Shown: piece after piece, positions 34,501-43,787 of the stretch
Position numbering within the stretch: position 1 is the stretch's first letter
How the letters are laid out: every line of letters begins with the position of its first letter
Source: Chionoecetes opilio
Taxonomy: Eukaryota > Arthropoda > Malacostraca > Decapoda > Majidae
Direction of reading: 5' to 3'
DNA: 64,000 bases
Assembly (NCBI GenBank): GCA_016584305.1
Contig: JACEEZ010015195.1
Coordinates: forward strand, 83,501 to 147,500
Made by a program: the position numbers and the translations under genes
The notes under the pieces: generated by a model
What the model was told of the DNA's origin: nothing
The model's input: the letters and a program-made list of their open reading frames with translations, nothing else
The model's database searches: none

Positions 34501-36394
34501 GGCATTTGAAGGAGTTTGAAGGGATAGTTTGAATCACTTGTAATCATTTTATAAGCTGCACCAAGATCTCACTTTTCGTATCACCACTCTACGTATATAT
34601 ATCACCATTCTACGTATATATATCACCACTCTATTACCTACCACTCTATGTATGTATGAAAGGTAACAAGGAAGGCAGGAGTTTGAAGGGATAGTTTGAA
34701 TCACTTGTAATCATTTTATTAACTACACCACAAAGATCTTCTCACCCTGCATATCACCACTCTATATATTTATGATAGGTAAAAAGGAAGGTATATTTTG
34801 AAGGCAGGAGTTTGAAGGCATAGATTTAATGGGGAATTGGGACAGTGGGGTGAGGAAGGAAAGTTTCTTGGAGGCAGATAACTTGAGGCTCACAGCAAGG
34901 AATCAGGTGACGAAGTTCTGGTCCCCTGGAGTGTAAATGTAGGAGCAATTACCCCTTCACGCCCAGATCTTTCCTTTGCTATATAAAACTATCTGTTGTC
35001 GAGCCATAGAATTACGAAAATGAACTAAATATAGGTACCACATTAGTTAGTGGACAAGGCTACTAAACAGGTCATATCTATAAAATATTGCTTATAGTCA
35101 CTTAAAATCGTCTATTGGCACCCAAATTACAATGGAAATTACGTAGTGCATGGGCCTCAAGGGGTTAACACAGTATATTCCAGCTTCCCTGTCTGAGGCC
35201 GTCGCTCATTTCCCCCGTGAGTAATAGTCTCACTGCAAGGCAACATAGGTTAGTCAAAACACTGCAGGAAAGAGTTGGGTGTTGTGACTTAACAAGGACG
35301 GTACCAGGCCTCTAGCCCGTCAGGGTGGCAAGGTTGGTAGAGTCGTGAGCTCGCAATGTGTAGCGTCCCTGCGCATTCGGTTAGCGGTTCGAGTCCGCCT
35401 AGTTCGTGCTGACGTGGTGGCGCTTTGTATAGTCAATAACCTTGTAGTTGGTACTTGCAAAGTGTCTAGATAGGATGAAAATCTTATCTTATCTGTACCA
35501 GGCCTCTACAAGCAGCCTGATTCCCTATGCCTTCTGTGGTTACTCTTGTTCACAAACCATTAAGTCTCACATCCAGTCTTGCAACACTTGTCCACCCATC
35601 TGTCTCATTCTCTCTTGTAAGGAAATTCATGACATCACAGTAATCGATTAATTCACATCACAGCGATGAATTATCAGCCTTGATCTGTCTTGCTACGTAG
35701 ATTATGAAGCATTTTTCTCACTAGATGCATTGATTTAGCAAGGATGTGTTCAATGACTAGTTTTCAAGTCATCTGTCGGGAGATCCAATCAGTACAGACA
35801 CACCAATAATTGTATAAAATTAATAACAAATTGCTGTGGTTCATACTTTTTCAGCACATTTATTGTTGAAATGTATAGTAACCCCTTGAGGCCCAGAACG
35901 TAATTTCCATTGTAATTTGGGTGCCATTAGACGATTTGTAGTGACTATAAGCAATATTTTATAGCTATGACCTGTTTAGTATCCTTGTCCACTAACTCAT
36001 TTGGTACATTAAGTGACTTCTTAATTTTATGGCTCGACAACATACAATTTTTTTATAGCAAAGAAAAGATCTGGGCGTGTGTGTAGGGGTAAAACAAAGC
36101 TTAATAAATGAAGGTGCGCTGAAGGTTGTTGAGATACAGAGGATTCATTATTTTAAGTAGATTGCATGGTTTTGATAACCCACCATTACACCCTTGTGCC
36201 TTGTTGCTGCATGCTGTGTGCTGTGCTTCCCTGTACTAACCCTCCGTGCTGTTGTGCTGCTGCAGCTGGTGACACTCTTGCAGGCGGCCGGTGGCGCCAG
36301 TGAGCTGGCTTCCAGCCTGGCGGACCTCAGCCGGGCGCTGGCATCCAACCGCCTCGGCTCAGACGTTGTGGTCATCCCCGCCGGCATCAAGTAG
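25350..36394 (+). CDS. Secreted lipocalin, apolipoprotein D-like, with C-terminal extension (5 exons)
   Basis: This is an extracellular carrier for a small hydrophobic ligand, of the apolipoprotein D/Lazarillo/crustacyanin group. Exons 25350-25514, 26294-26513, 28724-28878, 30776-30946 and 36266-36394 join in frame to 279 codons. Residues 1-15 form a signal peptide, followed by a Gly-rich linker. Cys42-Pro opens the domain, then FLGLWYVVQQT (residues 56-66) holds the GxW motif, and TDYDTFAVVFEC (141-152) is the second lipocalin motif. Cys42, Cys72, Cys152 and Cys203 would give the usual two disulphides. Typical members end shortly after the fourth Cys; here about 76 more residues follow, probably helical and ending VVVIPAGIK. 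Introns contain long minisatellites. The ligand cannot be told from sequence. The start lies directly beside a degraded MITE, so an upstream exon remains possible. Confidence 0.9.
25560..25824 (-). mobile_element. TTAA-flanked MITE, copy 6 (lipocalin intron 1)
   Basis: The left terminus is duplicated around a (CT)n expansion (CTTCACGCCCAGATCT occurs twice). Confidence 0.83.
26018..26131 (-). mobile_element. SINE family A, 3' fragment
   Basis: GTGCCTATAGCGCCAGTAGG then GGTGGCGCAGGCAG, the reverse of the 3' half of the SINE at 3373-3715. In lipocalin intron 1. Confidence 0.78.
26294..26513 (+). CDS. Lipocalin exon 2 (GxW motif)
   Basis: Residues 56-128 plus one base. It opens FLGLWYVVQQTDTTSSC, the first lipocalin signature. 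The acceptor is CTCCACAG and the donor CTGA|GTAGGT. The exon ends just before a long minisatellite. Confidence 0.93.
26565..26880. repeat. 23-bp minisatellite, lipocalin intron 2
   Basis: About 13 units containing GGAGGACATAGGGAGAGTGG. It starts about 50 bp after exon 2 and passes directly into the 69-bp array. Confidence 0.95.
26881..28680. repeat. 69-bp minisatellite, lipocalin intron 2
   Basis: About 26 units with GGGAAGCCAGTAGGTATATC and TATAGGGTGGCAGGGAGG. It contains the same AGGACATAGGGAGAGTG core as the 23-bp array. Units after about 28140 carry many single-base deletions. Confidence 0.95.
28724..28878 (+). CDS. Lipocalin exon 3 (TDYD motif)
   Basis: Residues 129-180: ADYTVLDTDYDTFAVVFEC, then the last strands of the barrel, ending PDLISK. 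The acceptor is TGTTGCAG and the donor AAG|GTGAGA. The TDYD plus Cys pattern is the second lipocalin signature. Confidence 0.94.
28921..29258 (+). mobile_element. CR1-like LINE, best preserved C-terminus in the window
   Basis: Plus-strand frame 28908-29171 reads FTNRVVNDWHGLSRQVVNAE then FKRRLDAFMD, the classic end of CR1/L2 reverse transcriptases. The 3' tail ends CTTATGTTCTTATGC. Lies in lipocalin intron 3. 5' truncated. Confidence 0.87.
29560..29665 (-). mobile_element. tRNA-like SINE remnant
   Basis: Reverse strand reads TTTGGTGCAGTGGTACC (A box) and GGGTTCTAATCCC (B box). Confidence 0.55.
29666..30680. other. Lipocalin intron 3, remainder
   Basis: A small inverted repeat at 30130-30237 (GGCTGAGGTGTTGGGTGT and its complement) and a likely Tigger-type remnant at 30325-30645 (AGTCGGATGTTGGGATA and AAGTCGGATGTTTGGAA). 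No exon seen. Confidence 0.45.
30776..30946 (+). CDS. Lipocalin exon 4
   Basis: Residues 181-237. ARQVVSGLGISTRDLDF and DHGVC are the usual C-terminal helix and last Cys of apoD-like lipocalins; the remainder (VRREDANLNIDIDEE onward) starts the extension. The acceptor is ATCCCGCAG and the donor CAG|GTAATA. Confidence 0.9.
31083..31150 (+). mobile_element. SINE family A, 3' fragment
   Basis: CACTGCCTACAGGCGCTATA, the SINE 3' end, in lipocalin intron 4 immediately before a minisatellite. Confidence 0.7.
31196..32347. repeat. ~21-bp minisatellite, lipocalin intron 4
   Basis: About 54 units of ACAAAATTTAATAGGGACCC, with unit lengths 19-22. Begins right after the SINE fragment. Confidence 0.95.
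32348..32745. other. Spacer between two intron 4 minisatellites
   Basis: No exon or repeat recognised. Confidence 0.4.
32746..33434. repeat. 21-bp minisatellite, lipocalin intron 4
   Basis: About 33 units of TTTTGTAGATATTAACTCG. Period 21 keeps several frames open on both strands; these are not genes. Confidence 0.95.
33439..33687. mobile_element. MITE with 30-bp inverted repeats
   Basis: CTAGGGCTGAGAACAAGAAA at the left and CTAGTTCTCAGCCCTAG at the right pair. About 250 bp, non-coding, abutting the 21-bp array. Confidence 0.85.
34320..34830. repeat. ~175-bp tandem duplication, 3 copies
   Basis: ATAGTTTGAATCACTTGTAA recurs at about 34337, 34525 and 34691, with a CATCACCACTCTA-rich segment in each unit. 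Confidence 0.85.
34949..35168 (-). mobile_element. TTAA-flanked MITE, copy 7
   Basis: Left TTACCCCTTCACGCCCAGA, right CCTCAAGGGGTTAA. Lipocalin intron 4. Confidence 0.85.
35310..35500 (+). mobile_element. tRNA-derived SINE, family B
   Basis: A-box-like AGGTTGGTAGAGTCGTGAGC and B-box-like GCGGTTCGAGTCCGC, ending in an AATCTTATCTTATCT tail. Confidence 0.7.
35879..36092 (+). mobile_element. TTAA-flanked MITE, copy 8
   Basis: AACCCCTTGAGGCCCAGAAC at the left; the right end has a GTGT expansion in the terminus. Lies 170 bp upstream of lipocalin exon 5. Confidence 0.83.
36266..36394 (+). CDS. Lipocalin exon 5 (C-terminal extension, stop)
   Basis: Residues 238-279 and a TAG stop at 36392-36394. 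The acceptor is GCTGCTGCAG, in phase with exon 4. The Leu/Ala/Ser-rich sequence (LVTLLQAAGGASELASS) looks amphipathic-helical and ends VVVIPAGIK. It lies 5.3 kb from exon 4, so transcript support would be desirable. Confidence 0.75.
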   Translation: MVTLLQAAGGASELASSLADLSRALASNRLGSDVVVIPAGIK

Positions 36395-36530
36395 CCTGGC
36401 ATCTCCTCCATGAGGGAGCACGTCCTGTCCTCAGCGGCCAGCCTACACACGGCCCCTGCATAGAGGCTGCCTCGGATATAGACTCGGTTTCCATGTGTCA
36501 GGTCTTCCTCCTTTATATAATGCACACAGC

Positions 36531-36531
36531 G

Positions 36532-36577
<46 letters not shown>

Positions 36578-36656
36578 CGGCACACACACACAGCGGCACA
36601 CACACACACACACACACACACAGCGGCACACACACACACACACTCACACACTCACA
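36531..36656. repeat. (CA)n with GCGG interruptions
   Basis: CACAGCGGCACACA units, just downstream of the lipocalin stop codon. Confidence 0.95.
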
Positions 36657-37190
36657 GTGCAGAATGTTACTTTTTAAAGCATTTTGTGAAGGTTGGAGAT
36701 TTGCAGCCTGTGAACAGAACATAACAGTTAGGTGCAGTGCCTCGGAGCATGGGAATCAAGGCATCGTCAGGACAGACTCCTCAGCCTCCCTGGTGTCTGG
36801 TCTAGCTACATATCCTTACACATTTATATAAAAATTGAACTCCTCAATGACAAATCTGCACATTTTAGCCTCATGTATAGCTGTCTACTTTATTTTCATC
36901 TAGCCTGTCATTTTACTTGTCTAGATATTTTTTTTTATGTACAAAACCTTTTCATCATTTAAAAACAATATCTTTAATTTTATTTATCAATAGTCAATAT
37001 TTTATTACAAGAAATTCCAACACTTGGTGATTGAGTCACTTTGAATGTGTATATCTCTAAGTGTAGAAAACCTTGACCTGTACAGTCGCCCACAAATGTT
37101 CTGGGCCTGCGTAGAAAATTATTAGTAAGATTTATTTTAACAAAGTGTTGATGATGTTGTGTTGTGATGTGTTGGTGAGTGTGAGTGTTG

Positions 37191-37361
37191 TGATGACGGA
37201 GACATGGGCTGGGAAGTGATTGCTTTATTCCTGACTAGTGTTGCCTCTACTGGGCTGCTTCAGAGGAGTGAAGAAGAATTCCTCATTCCTCTGAAGCCCA
37301 GTAGAGGCAACACTAGTCAGGAATAAAGGACTCCCTTCCCAGCCTGTCTCCTTCATCACAC
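37191..37361. repeat. Long hairpin, ~80-bp stem
   Basis: Left arm has TTATTCCTGACTAGTGTTGC and right arm GCAACACTAGTCAGGAATAA; the pairing runs about 80 bases each side with few mismatches and a short loop around 37276-37284. About 800 bp past the lipocalin stop. Confidence 0.9.
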
Positions 37362-37472
37362 GTTTTTACACCTGTCTGTACATCTACAGTGTTATTTCCC
37401 ATGAAAACATGAAGCAGAAATCATTATACTGTGTGCCACCCGACGTGTTTGGGAGCAAGTCAAATTGTGATA

Positions 37473-37679
37473 TGAACCCCTTGAGACCCAGAACGTAATT
37501 TCCATTGTAATTTGGTTGTAACAGACGGTTTTAATTAATATAAGCAATGTTTTATAGATATGACCTGTTTAGTACCCTTGTCCACTAGCTCATTTGATTT
37601 GTTTAGTTAATTTTCGTGATTTTATGGCTAACTACAGGCAGGCGATAGCACAGGAAAGATCTGGGTGTGAAGGCGTTAA
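37473..37679 (+). mobile_element. TTAA-flanked MITE, copy 9
   Basis: GAACCCCTTGAGACCCAGAA to TGTGAAGGCGTTAA. Confidence 0.83.
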
Positions 37680-37909
37680 AATGACTTACACCAAGGTCTC
37701 TAAAGGTAGTGAACCAGGTCAATACACAGTACACTATCCTGGGTACTGAGGTGTCTTCATGTGCGAGGCAGGCATGGCTGGGTGGCCCCTCGAGACCACC
37801 AACCTTGGACGCGTGGGACCTTTCACGGGTGTCTTGAGGAACAGTGAATCTTATGTGTTGTCAACTATGTCCCACCCAACAGTTCAGTTATGATGCCACT
37901 ATAGTCTAG

Positions 37910-38235
37910 TTTTTTTAATGAGGCAAAAATTCCATTCTATCCTAAGGTCTCATGCTTAAAATGATACCTATGTTTACCTGATAATATGGTTCACTCTGAT
38001 AAAATACAGCTGAAATTTAGAAGAAGCGTAGTATTCCCTTCTCCTGGCATATATCCATACTATCTTAAGGTCTCATGGTTAAAATGATGCCTCTGTTTAC
38101 CTGATAATATGGTTCACTATGATAAAATACAGCTGAAATTTAGAAGTGTAGTATTCCCTTCTCCTGGCATCAAATATCAGTCAGTAAGCAGCAAGGAGTC
38201 ATGATTTTTTGCCTCGTTAAAAAAAACAGTATAGC
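37910..38235. mobile_element. TTTTTTAACGAGGC MITE with two internal units
   Basis: Ends TTTTTTTAATGAGGCAAAAA and TTTTTTGCCTCGTTAAAAAA. Interior has two copies of a ~120-bp unit (AAGGTCTCATG ... AGTATTCCCTTCTCCTGGCA). Confidence 0.85.
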
Positions 38236-38567
38236 TACAACTACTACTACAACAACTACTACTTCTTATGGTACTGTTAGGTATGTAAAGTATATTGATG
38301 CACAGTCCATAAGTAACACCTCAAACCTTTATTGTATTGTTGGTTATATTCAATCAGTAAATATCGTAAATTGTAAAAAATGACAAACCTTTTTTCTCCA
38401 TGCATTATGCCGTCTTGTTTTGTCTCCTTGTCAAGATGGATACATTCTCAAACAGTATCAATAAATGTCTCAAAAGTCTGCTAATTTCTTTTCATTCTGT
38501 CCTGAAGCATAAATAATAAGGTTGTATATTATTATGAGTATATATATTACATGAGTGTCATTTAGAT

Positions 38568-38780
38568 TTAACCCCTTGAGGCCCAGAACGTAATTTCCAT
38601 TGTAATTTGGCTACCATTAGACAATTTTTAGTGACTATAAGCAATATTTTATAGCTATGACCTGTTTAGTATCCTTGCCAACTAACTAATTTGGTATATT
38701 ACATTGCTTTTCGTAGTTTGATGGCTCGACAACATACAATTTTTTATAGCCAAGGAAAGATCTGGGCGTGAAGGGGTTAT
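38568..38780 (+). mobile_element. TTAA-flanked MITE, copy 10
   Basis: TTAACCCCTTGAGGCCCAGA to TGGGCGTGAAGGGGTTAT. Confidence 0.85.
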
Positions 38781-38984
38781 TAAAGTGAACTGCGAGCTGA
38801 ATCATCAAATCAAGAAAAGTTCACTAATGTAACAACTTCTGCCCCTTGACGTCATGAAAAGAAATCATGCCGTAACACCACCCTGCTCCCCCTCTCTCTA
38901 CGGTGCTCACCAACACTGTGCAATGATACGTCACTAATACTGGGCTGCCAACAATGCCTGACACGCCAGTCAAGTGTGGGAAAA

Positions 38985-39215
38985 GGGAAGGGAGTGAAGG
39001 GAAGGAATGAGGGGGATGGGAGTGAAGGGAAGGGAGTGAGGGGGTGGGAGTGAAGGGATGGGAGTGAGGGAAGGGAATGAGGGGATGGGAATGAAGGGAA
39101 GGGAGTGAGGGATGGGAGTGAAGGGAAGAGTGAAGGGAAGGGAATGAGGGGATGGGAGTGAAGGGATGGGAGTGAAGGGAAGGGAGTGAAGGGAAAGGAG
39201 TGAGGAACGATGCTT
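38985..39215. repeat. GGGA/GTGA minisatellite
   Basis: Degenerate GGGAGTGAAGGGAAGGGAGT units. Confidence 0.9.
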
Positions 39216-39224
39216 GCCAAAGGT

Positions 39225-39655
39225 GATGTGAAGGATTGACAGCAAATACAATGCACCCGACCCACTGTTTCACGGACTCCATCTGCTACTTCTGCACACC
39301 CTGTCAAGCTCCTCTCACAGTCCAACATGTCCTAATATCCTGCCCCCATCTTACTCCTGCCCGTTCCAGTTCCTTCCCTCATTTGTCCTCCCTTTCCCGA
39401 CCTCCCTGTCTTGCGGACATTCTCCCGGAATCCCCCTCCTTCTCCCTGGACAATGTAACCTCCTTCCTCCAACACATCCACATCCTATATCTGATCTAAC
39501 CATCCTGCTGTAACATTCCGTTCTTTCCCCTTCCCTCATCGTTTCACTATTATTCTTTAACCCTGACCCTTGATATACTTTGCCAGAGTGCCATAGGACC
39601 TCTGATGGCTGGCACATTACCCTTTTTAGGCATTAAATCAATCAATCATTCCATC
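39225..39655 (+). mobile_element. LINE 3' end with zinc-knuckle-like C-terminus
   Basis: Frame 39236-39499 contains CYFCTPCQAPLTVQHVLISC, a C-x-x-C...H...C pattern found at the end of jockey/I-type LINE proteins. It ends in GGCATTAAATCAATCAATCA. A shorter relative is at 60133-60225. Confidence 0.8.
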
Positions 39656-39718
39656 TGCTGCAGGACAAGTGGACCAAATCATTCAATAAGTCGTTCACTC
39701 ATCCAATACAGCCTAGAC

Positions 39719-40008
39719 CAGTTGTTGAAGTCTTGCCCATTTGAAGAAAAAAAATCATGAACCATCTCTTTTTTTTACTTTCGAGATATGATGAAAAAGG
39801 GTCGATTTTAAAGGTATGTCAAGGGTTGGTTATGAATATATATCCTGTAAATATGAAGTAAAGTTTTTTTTGAAATAAGATAATATTAGACTGCTAACAT
39901 TTTGGTTATATATATATATTTAAGTTCATTTCCAAATATCGTGAACATCCTGTGGACCACTAAAAAAGTTATCATGGCCACCACTCCACCAGTTGAGAAC
40001 CACTGGCC
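39719..40008. mobile_element. hAT-like MITE remnant
   Basis: Right end CCAGTTGAGAACCACTGGCC is a typical hAT terminus; left end CCAGTTGTTGAAGTC is decayed. Flanks share GCCTA. Confidence 0.55.
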
Positions 40009-40013
40009 TATAG

Positions 40014-40470
40014 TCTACTTTTTTTAACGAGGCAAAAACTCCATTCTATCTTAAGGTCTCGTGTTAAAATGATGCCTCTGTTTACCTGATACTAGGGTTA
40101 ACTATGATAAAATACAGCTGACATTGAGAAGAAGCGTAGTATTCCCTTCTCCTGGCATATATCCATTCTATCTTAAGGTCTCATGCTTAAAATGATGCCT
40201 CTGTTTACCTGATCATGTGGTTAACTATGATGAAATACAGCTGACATTAAGAAGAAGTGTAGTATTCCCTTCTCCTGGCATATATCTATTCTATCTTAAG
40301 GTCTCATGCTTAAAATGATGCCTCTGTTTACCTGATCATATGGTTAACTATGATGAAATACAGCTGACATTAAGAAGAAGCGTAGTATTCCCTTCTCCTG
40401 GCATCAAATATCCGTCAGTAAGCAGCAAGGGAGCAGGATTCTTTGCCTTGTTAAAAAAACTAGACTATAG
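40014..40470. mobile_element. TTTTTTAACGAGGC MITE with three internal units
   Basis: Same ends as 37910-38235 but three ~123-bp internal units. Confidence 0.85.
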
Positions 40471-40614
40471 ATAGAGACAGCTCATCTGAAGACAACCCAG
40501 AATATTAACAGGGAACAATAGAGTGGAGGGAAAAGAACAAGAAGTAGGAACTCGACAATAACACTGACAACAGAACCCCAGGATGATGATGGTAAACACA
40601 GAGAATTATGATGT

Positions 40615-40821
40615 TTAACCCTCGAGGCCCAGAACGTAATTTCCATTGTAATTTGATCCATCCCACCATTACAAATTTTGAAGTAATATTTTATAGATAT
40701 GACCTATTTAGCACCTTCCTCCACTTGCTAATTTGGTATATGAAGTTACTTTTCGTTATATTATTGCTAACGACGGATGATTTGATATAGCAAAGGAAAG
40801 ATCCGGGCGTGAAGGGGTTAA
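40615..40821 (+). mobile_element. TTAA-flanked MITE, copy 11
   Basis: TTAACCCTCGAGGCCCAGAA to GGGCGTGAAGGGGTTAA, more diverged inside. Confidence 0.83.
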
Positions 40822-40931
40822 AGATGCTCGGATATATTGAGGAATTAATGATTAAGATACGTCGAAGGGAACACGATAAGAGAAAGGTCTGAGTGGGGAC
40901 AGAGCAGCAAAAGTATACAAACATAGATTGT

Positions 40932-41160
40932 TTTTACATCACAAAGGACTGGCCAAGGGCAAAAATAGAGGTAACAAAAAGCCCGCTAGTTGTCAGTCCC
41001 TATAAAGAAGACAGTAAGAGAATAAAGAAGGGGGGTGGGCCAGTTTAGTTCAGGAGGCGTCTTGTCACTCCTCTCTTGAAAAGATATCATTCGTAGGAAG
41101 GCGGAAAAATAGAAACAGGAAGAAAGTATTATGGAGGGGAAGAAAACCACTGAATGAAGG
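40932..41160 (-). mobile_element. LINE 3' region, same family as 51664-52238
   Basis: ACATCACAAAGGACTGGCCA and AAAAATAGAAACAGGAAGA match the other copy; coding frame broken. Confidence 0.75.
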
Positions 41161-41275
41161 CCACTGTAAACCTGTGTGTGGGGAAGCATTAGGGACAGAT
41201 GGGATGCAGGCTGGCTATTTCCCGGGATCCCAGGATTTCCCGCATCAGGTAATGTTTGTACTAACTAATGCTGTG

Positions 41276-41939
41276 TTTAGTGTGAGCCCCAGATACTTCA
41301 TGAGTGTAAGTGTGAACCCCAGATACTTCATGAGTGTAAGTGTGAACCCCAGATACTTCATGAGTGTAAGTGTGAGCCCCAGATACTTCATGAGTGTAAG
41401 TGTGAGCCCCAGATACTTCTGGGGCTCACAAACTGGTTCGGGAACCAAAACTGGTTCACAAATAGGGTGGTGAATGAGTGGAATGGTCTCAGTAGACAGG
41501 TAGTTAGTGCGGAGTCATTAGGGAGCTTTAAAGGGGAGCTGGATAAGTTCATGGATGGGGATGAAAGGTGGATGTAGGTAGTGTTAGGTGACAGGAACTA
41601 CCACGTGTAGGCCTCGCGGCCTCTTGTAGCTTCCTTATTTTCTTATGTTCTTATGTAGGAGTGTAAGTGTGAGCCCCAGATACTTCATGAGTGTAAGTGT
41701 GAACCCCAGATACTTCATGAGTGTAAGTGTGAACCCCAGATACTTCATGAGTGTAAGTGTGAGCCCCAGATACTTCATGAGTGTAAGTGTGAGCCCCAGA
41801 TACTTCATGAGTGTAAGTGTGAGCCCCAGATACTTCATGAGTGTAAATGTGAGCCCCAGATACTTCATGAGTGTAAGTGTGAACCCCAGATACTTCATGA
41901 GTGTAAGTGTGAGCCCCAGATACTTCATGAGTGTAGTAT
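41276..41939. repeat. 30-bp minisatellite split by a LINE 3' end
   Basis: Five units of AGCCCCAGATACTTCATGAG at 41276-41430 and about ten more at 41655-41936. Between them lies a CR1-like LINE tail. Period 30 keeps frames open. Confidence 0.92.
41440..41657 (+). mobile_element. CR1-like LINE 3' end inserted in the 30-bp array
   Basis: Starts ACTGGTTCACAAATAGGGTG (the FTNRVVN codons) and ends TTATTTTCTTATGTTCTTATG. Confidence 0.85.
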
Positions 41940-42344
41940 CTGTATATTTTTTGAAAGGCAATTGAATTAATACATTTTATGACACTGAAGCAATGTTCTC
42001 TTTATTACCTTGCACACTGCTGCAGAAATAGCTGCATAATCTGACTAAATAAGCAACACTTTGATGATCTCATCTCATTCCGTCAGCCATAAAAGAGACT
42101 CAGACATTTGGCATTGCATTCACAGTTAGCTATTGTAAAAGAATAAGAAATCTACAGTTGATGGCCTTTGGAAGCCACTTCTACAACAACCCAAAGAAAC
42201 ACTGCAATGGCCAGGGGAAAAAAATAAAATAATGGCATAGCATTATTATGTACTACCTATGTTTACAGGAACTACCTCGTGTATGTCTCACGGCCTCTTG
42301 TAGCTTCCTTATTTTATTATGTTCCTATGTTCTTATGCACGGTG

Positions 42345-42415
42345 CACACAAGACACACAGTCATGGTGCACACAAGACACACAGTCACGGTGCACACAAG
42401 ACACACAGTCACGCA
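42345..42415. repeat. 26-bp minisatellite, 3 copies
   Basis: GTGCACACAAGACACACAGT units immediately after a LINE tail (42265-42337). Confidence 0.88.
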
Positions 42416-42744
42416 CACATCAAAAGTTGTTCATGAAATGACTCTCCAAGAAGCACAAACAGTCAATCTGCTTCCATTAACCACAAAAGAAATCCAATGA
42501 TATAGAATGACATTAAATGATAGCCATTGTAAAACGTAGAAGAATGATTCTATGCCATTTTGAAGCCCTACGCTACAAGAAAAGTGTTCGCTTTAGAAGC
42601 GTTTCCCTCTCTCTTTCATGCGCTTTGTATTCAACACAGTGCAAGTCTGAGATCAGGAACAACAATAACAATCCCGGGATTTGAACCAATTTCCCGGGAA
42701 GAAAACCCACTTACGCCCGGGATCCCGAGAACCCGGGAAGAAAA

Positions 42745-43160
42745 CCCTAGTTTGGGCACGTGAAGAGGAGGGAAGGTGGCGAGGCATTGGGGAGAGCAGG
42801 AGGGAAGGTGGCGAGGCATTGGGGAGAGCAGGAGGGAAGGTGGTGAGGCATTGGGGAGAGCAGGAGGGAAGGTGGCGAGGCATTGGGGAGAGCAGGAGGG
42901 AAGGTGGCGAGGCATTGGGGAGAGCAGGAGGGAAGGTGGCGAGGCATTGGGGAGAGCAGTTAGGGTGGAAGTGCCAGGTCGCCATCAGCCGGGCAGGCCA
43001 AGGAAGACATGGAGGCAGTGTGTTGAAGAGGATCTGGCATTATTGGGCATTGAAAAGGTTGAGGCAATGGATAGAGATAGTTGGAAGCGTATCATCGGCC
43101 GTCTAACCTCATTGAATATTATGGGAAAAATTGACGTTAAACAGAAAGAAGAAGTGTTGA
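42745..43160 (+). mobile_element. LINE C-terminus (GRPRKTW family) with internal minisatellite
   Basis: FGHVKRRE, then six 31-bp units (42775-42957), then GRPRKTWRQCVEEDLALLGI and DSWKRIIGRL. FGHVKR...GRPRKTW is a common end of RTE/CR1-like reverse transcriptases. The minisatellite grew between the two motifs. Confidence 0.82.
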
Positions 43161-43256
43161 CGAGTGCTGTGCAAGAAGGGCTGAGCCTCAACACAGTGCA
43201 TGGCATCCAGGCATCCACACGTGAGACAAGGGGGACACACAGTTCAATATTGAGTC

Positions 43257-43390
43257 ATCCCTTCCATCCTCACGTCCTATCCCTCATCACCTTCCATCCT
43301 CACATCCTATCCCTCATCACCTTCCATCCTCACGTCCTATCCCTCATCACCTTCCATCCTCACGTCCTATCCCTCATCACCTTCCAGCCT
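43257..43390. repeat. 30-bp minisatellite
   Basis: About four units of CCTTCCATCCTCACGTCCTA. Confidence 0.92.
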
Positions 43391-43574
43391 ATCCCTTACC
43401 TCGCCTTGCCTCGAGTTCATAGAGTCTGTACGTGTAAAAACTTGTCTCAATATTATAAGAACATCAGAAAATAAAGCTACAAGAAGTCCCTGAGACCTAC
43501 ACGTGGTAGTTCCAGTACACTCAATCCCCCATCCACCGTGTGCCTTCACCCCTCGTGCTGGGGCCATGATGTCA

Positions 43575-43787
43575 TTAACCCCTTGAGGCCCAGAACGTAA
43601 TTTCCATTGTAATTTGGGTGCCATTAGACGATTTGTAGTGACTATAAGCAATATTGTATAGCTATGACCTGTTGAGTATCCTTGTCCACTAACTAATTTG
43701 GTTTATTCAGTTAGTTTTCGTAATTTTATGGCTACGAACAGATGATTTTTATATAGCCAAGGAAAGATCTGGGCGTGAAGGGGTTAA
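43575..43787 (+). mobile_element. TTAA-flanked MITE, copy 12
   Basis: Perfect TTAA at both ends, 213 bp; the best consensus-like copy. Confidence 0.9.

Noticed and set aside
35310..35400. Functional tRNA gene
   Set aside because: B box is good, but the sequence continues into a SINE body and TTATC-type tail; no 3' acceptor stem.
39236..39499. Independent zinc-finger protein
   Set aside because: The C-x-x-C...H...C motif and 3' AATCA tail identify a LINE C-terminus.
41276..41939. CRISPR-like 30-bp repeats
   Set aside because: Units are directly adjacent with no unique spacers, in a eukaryotic genome.
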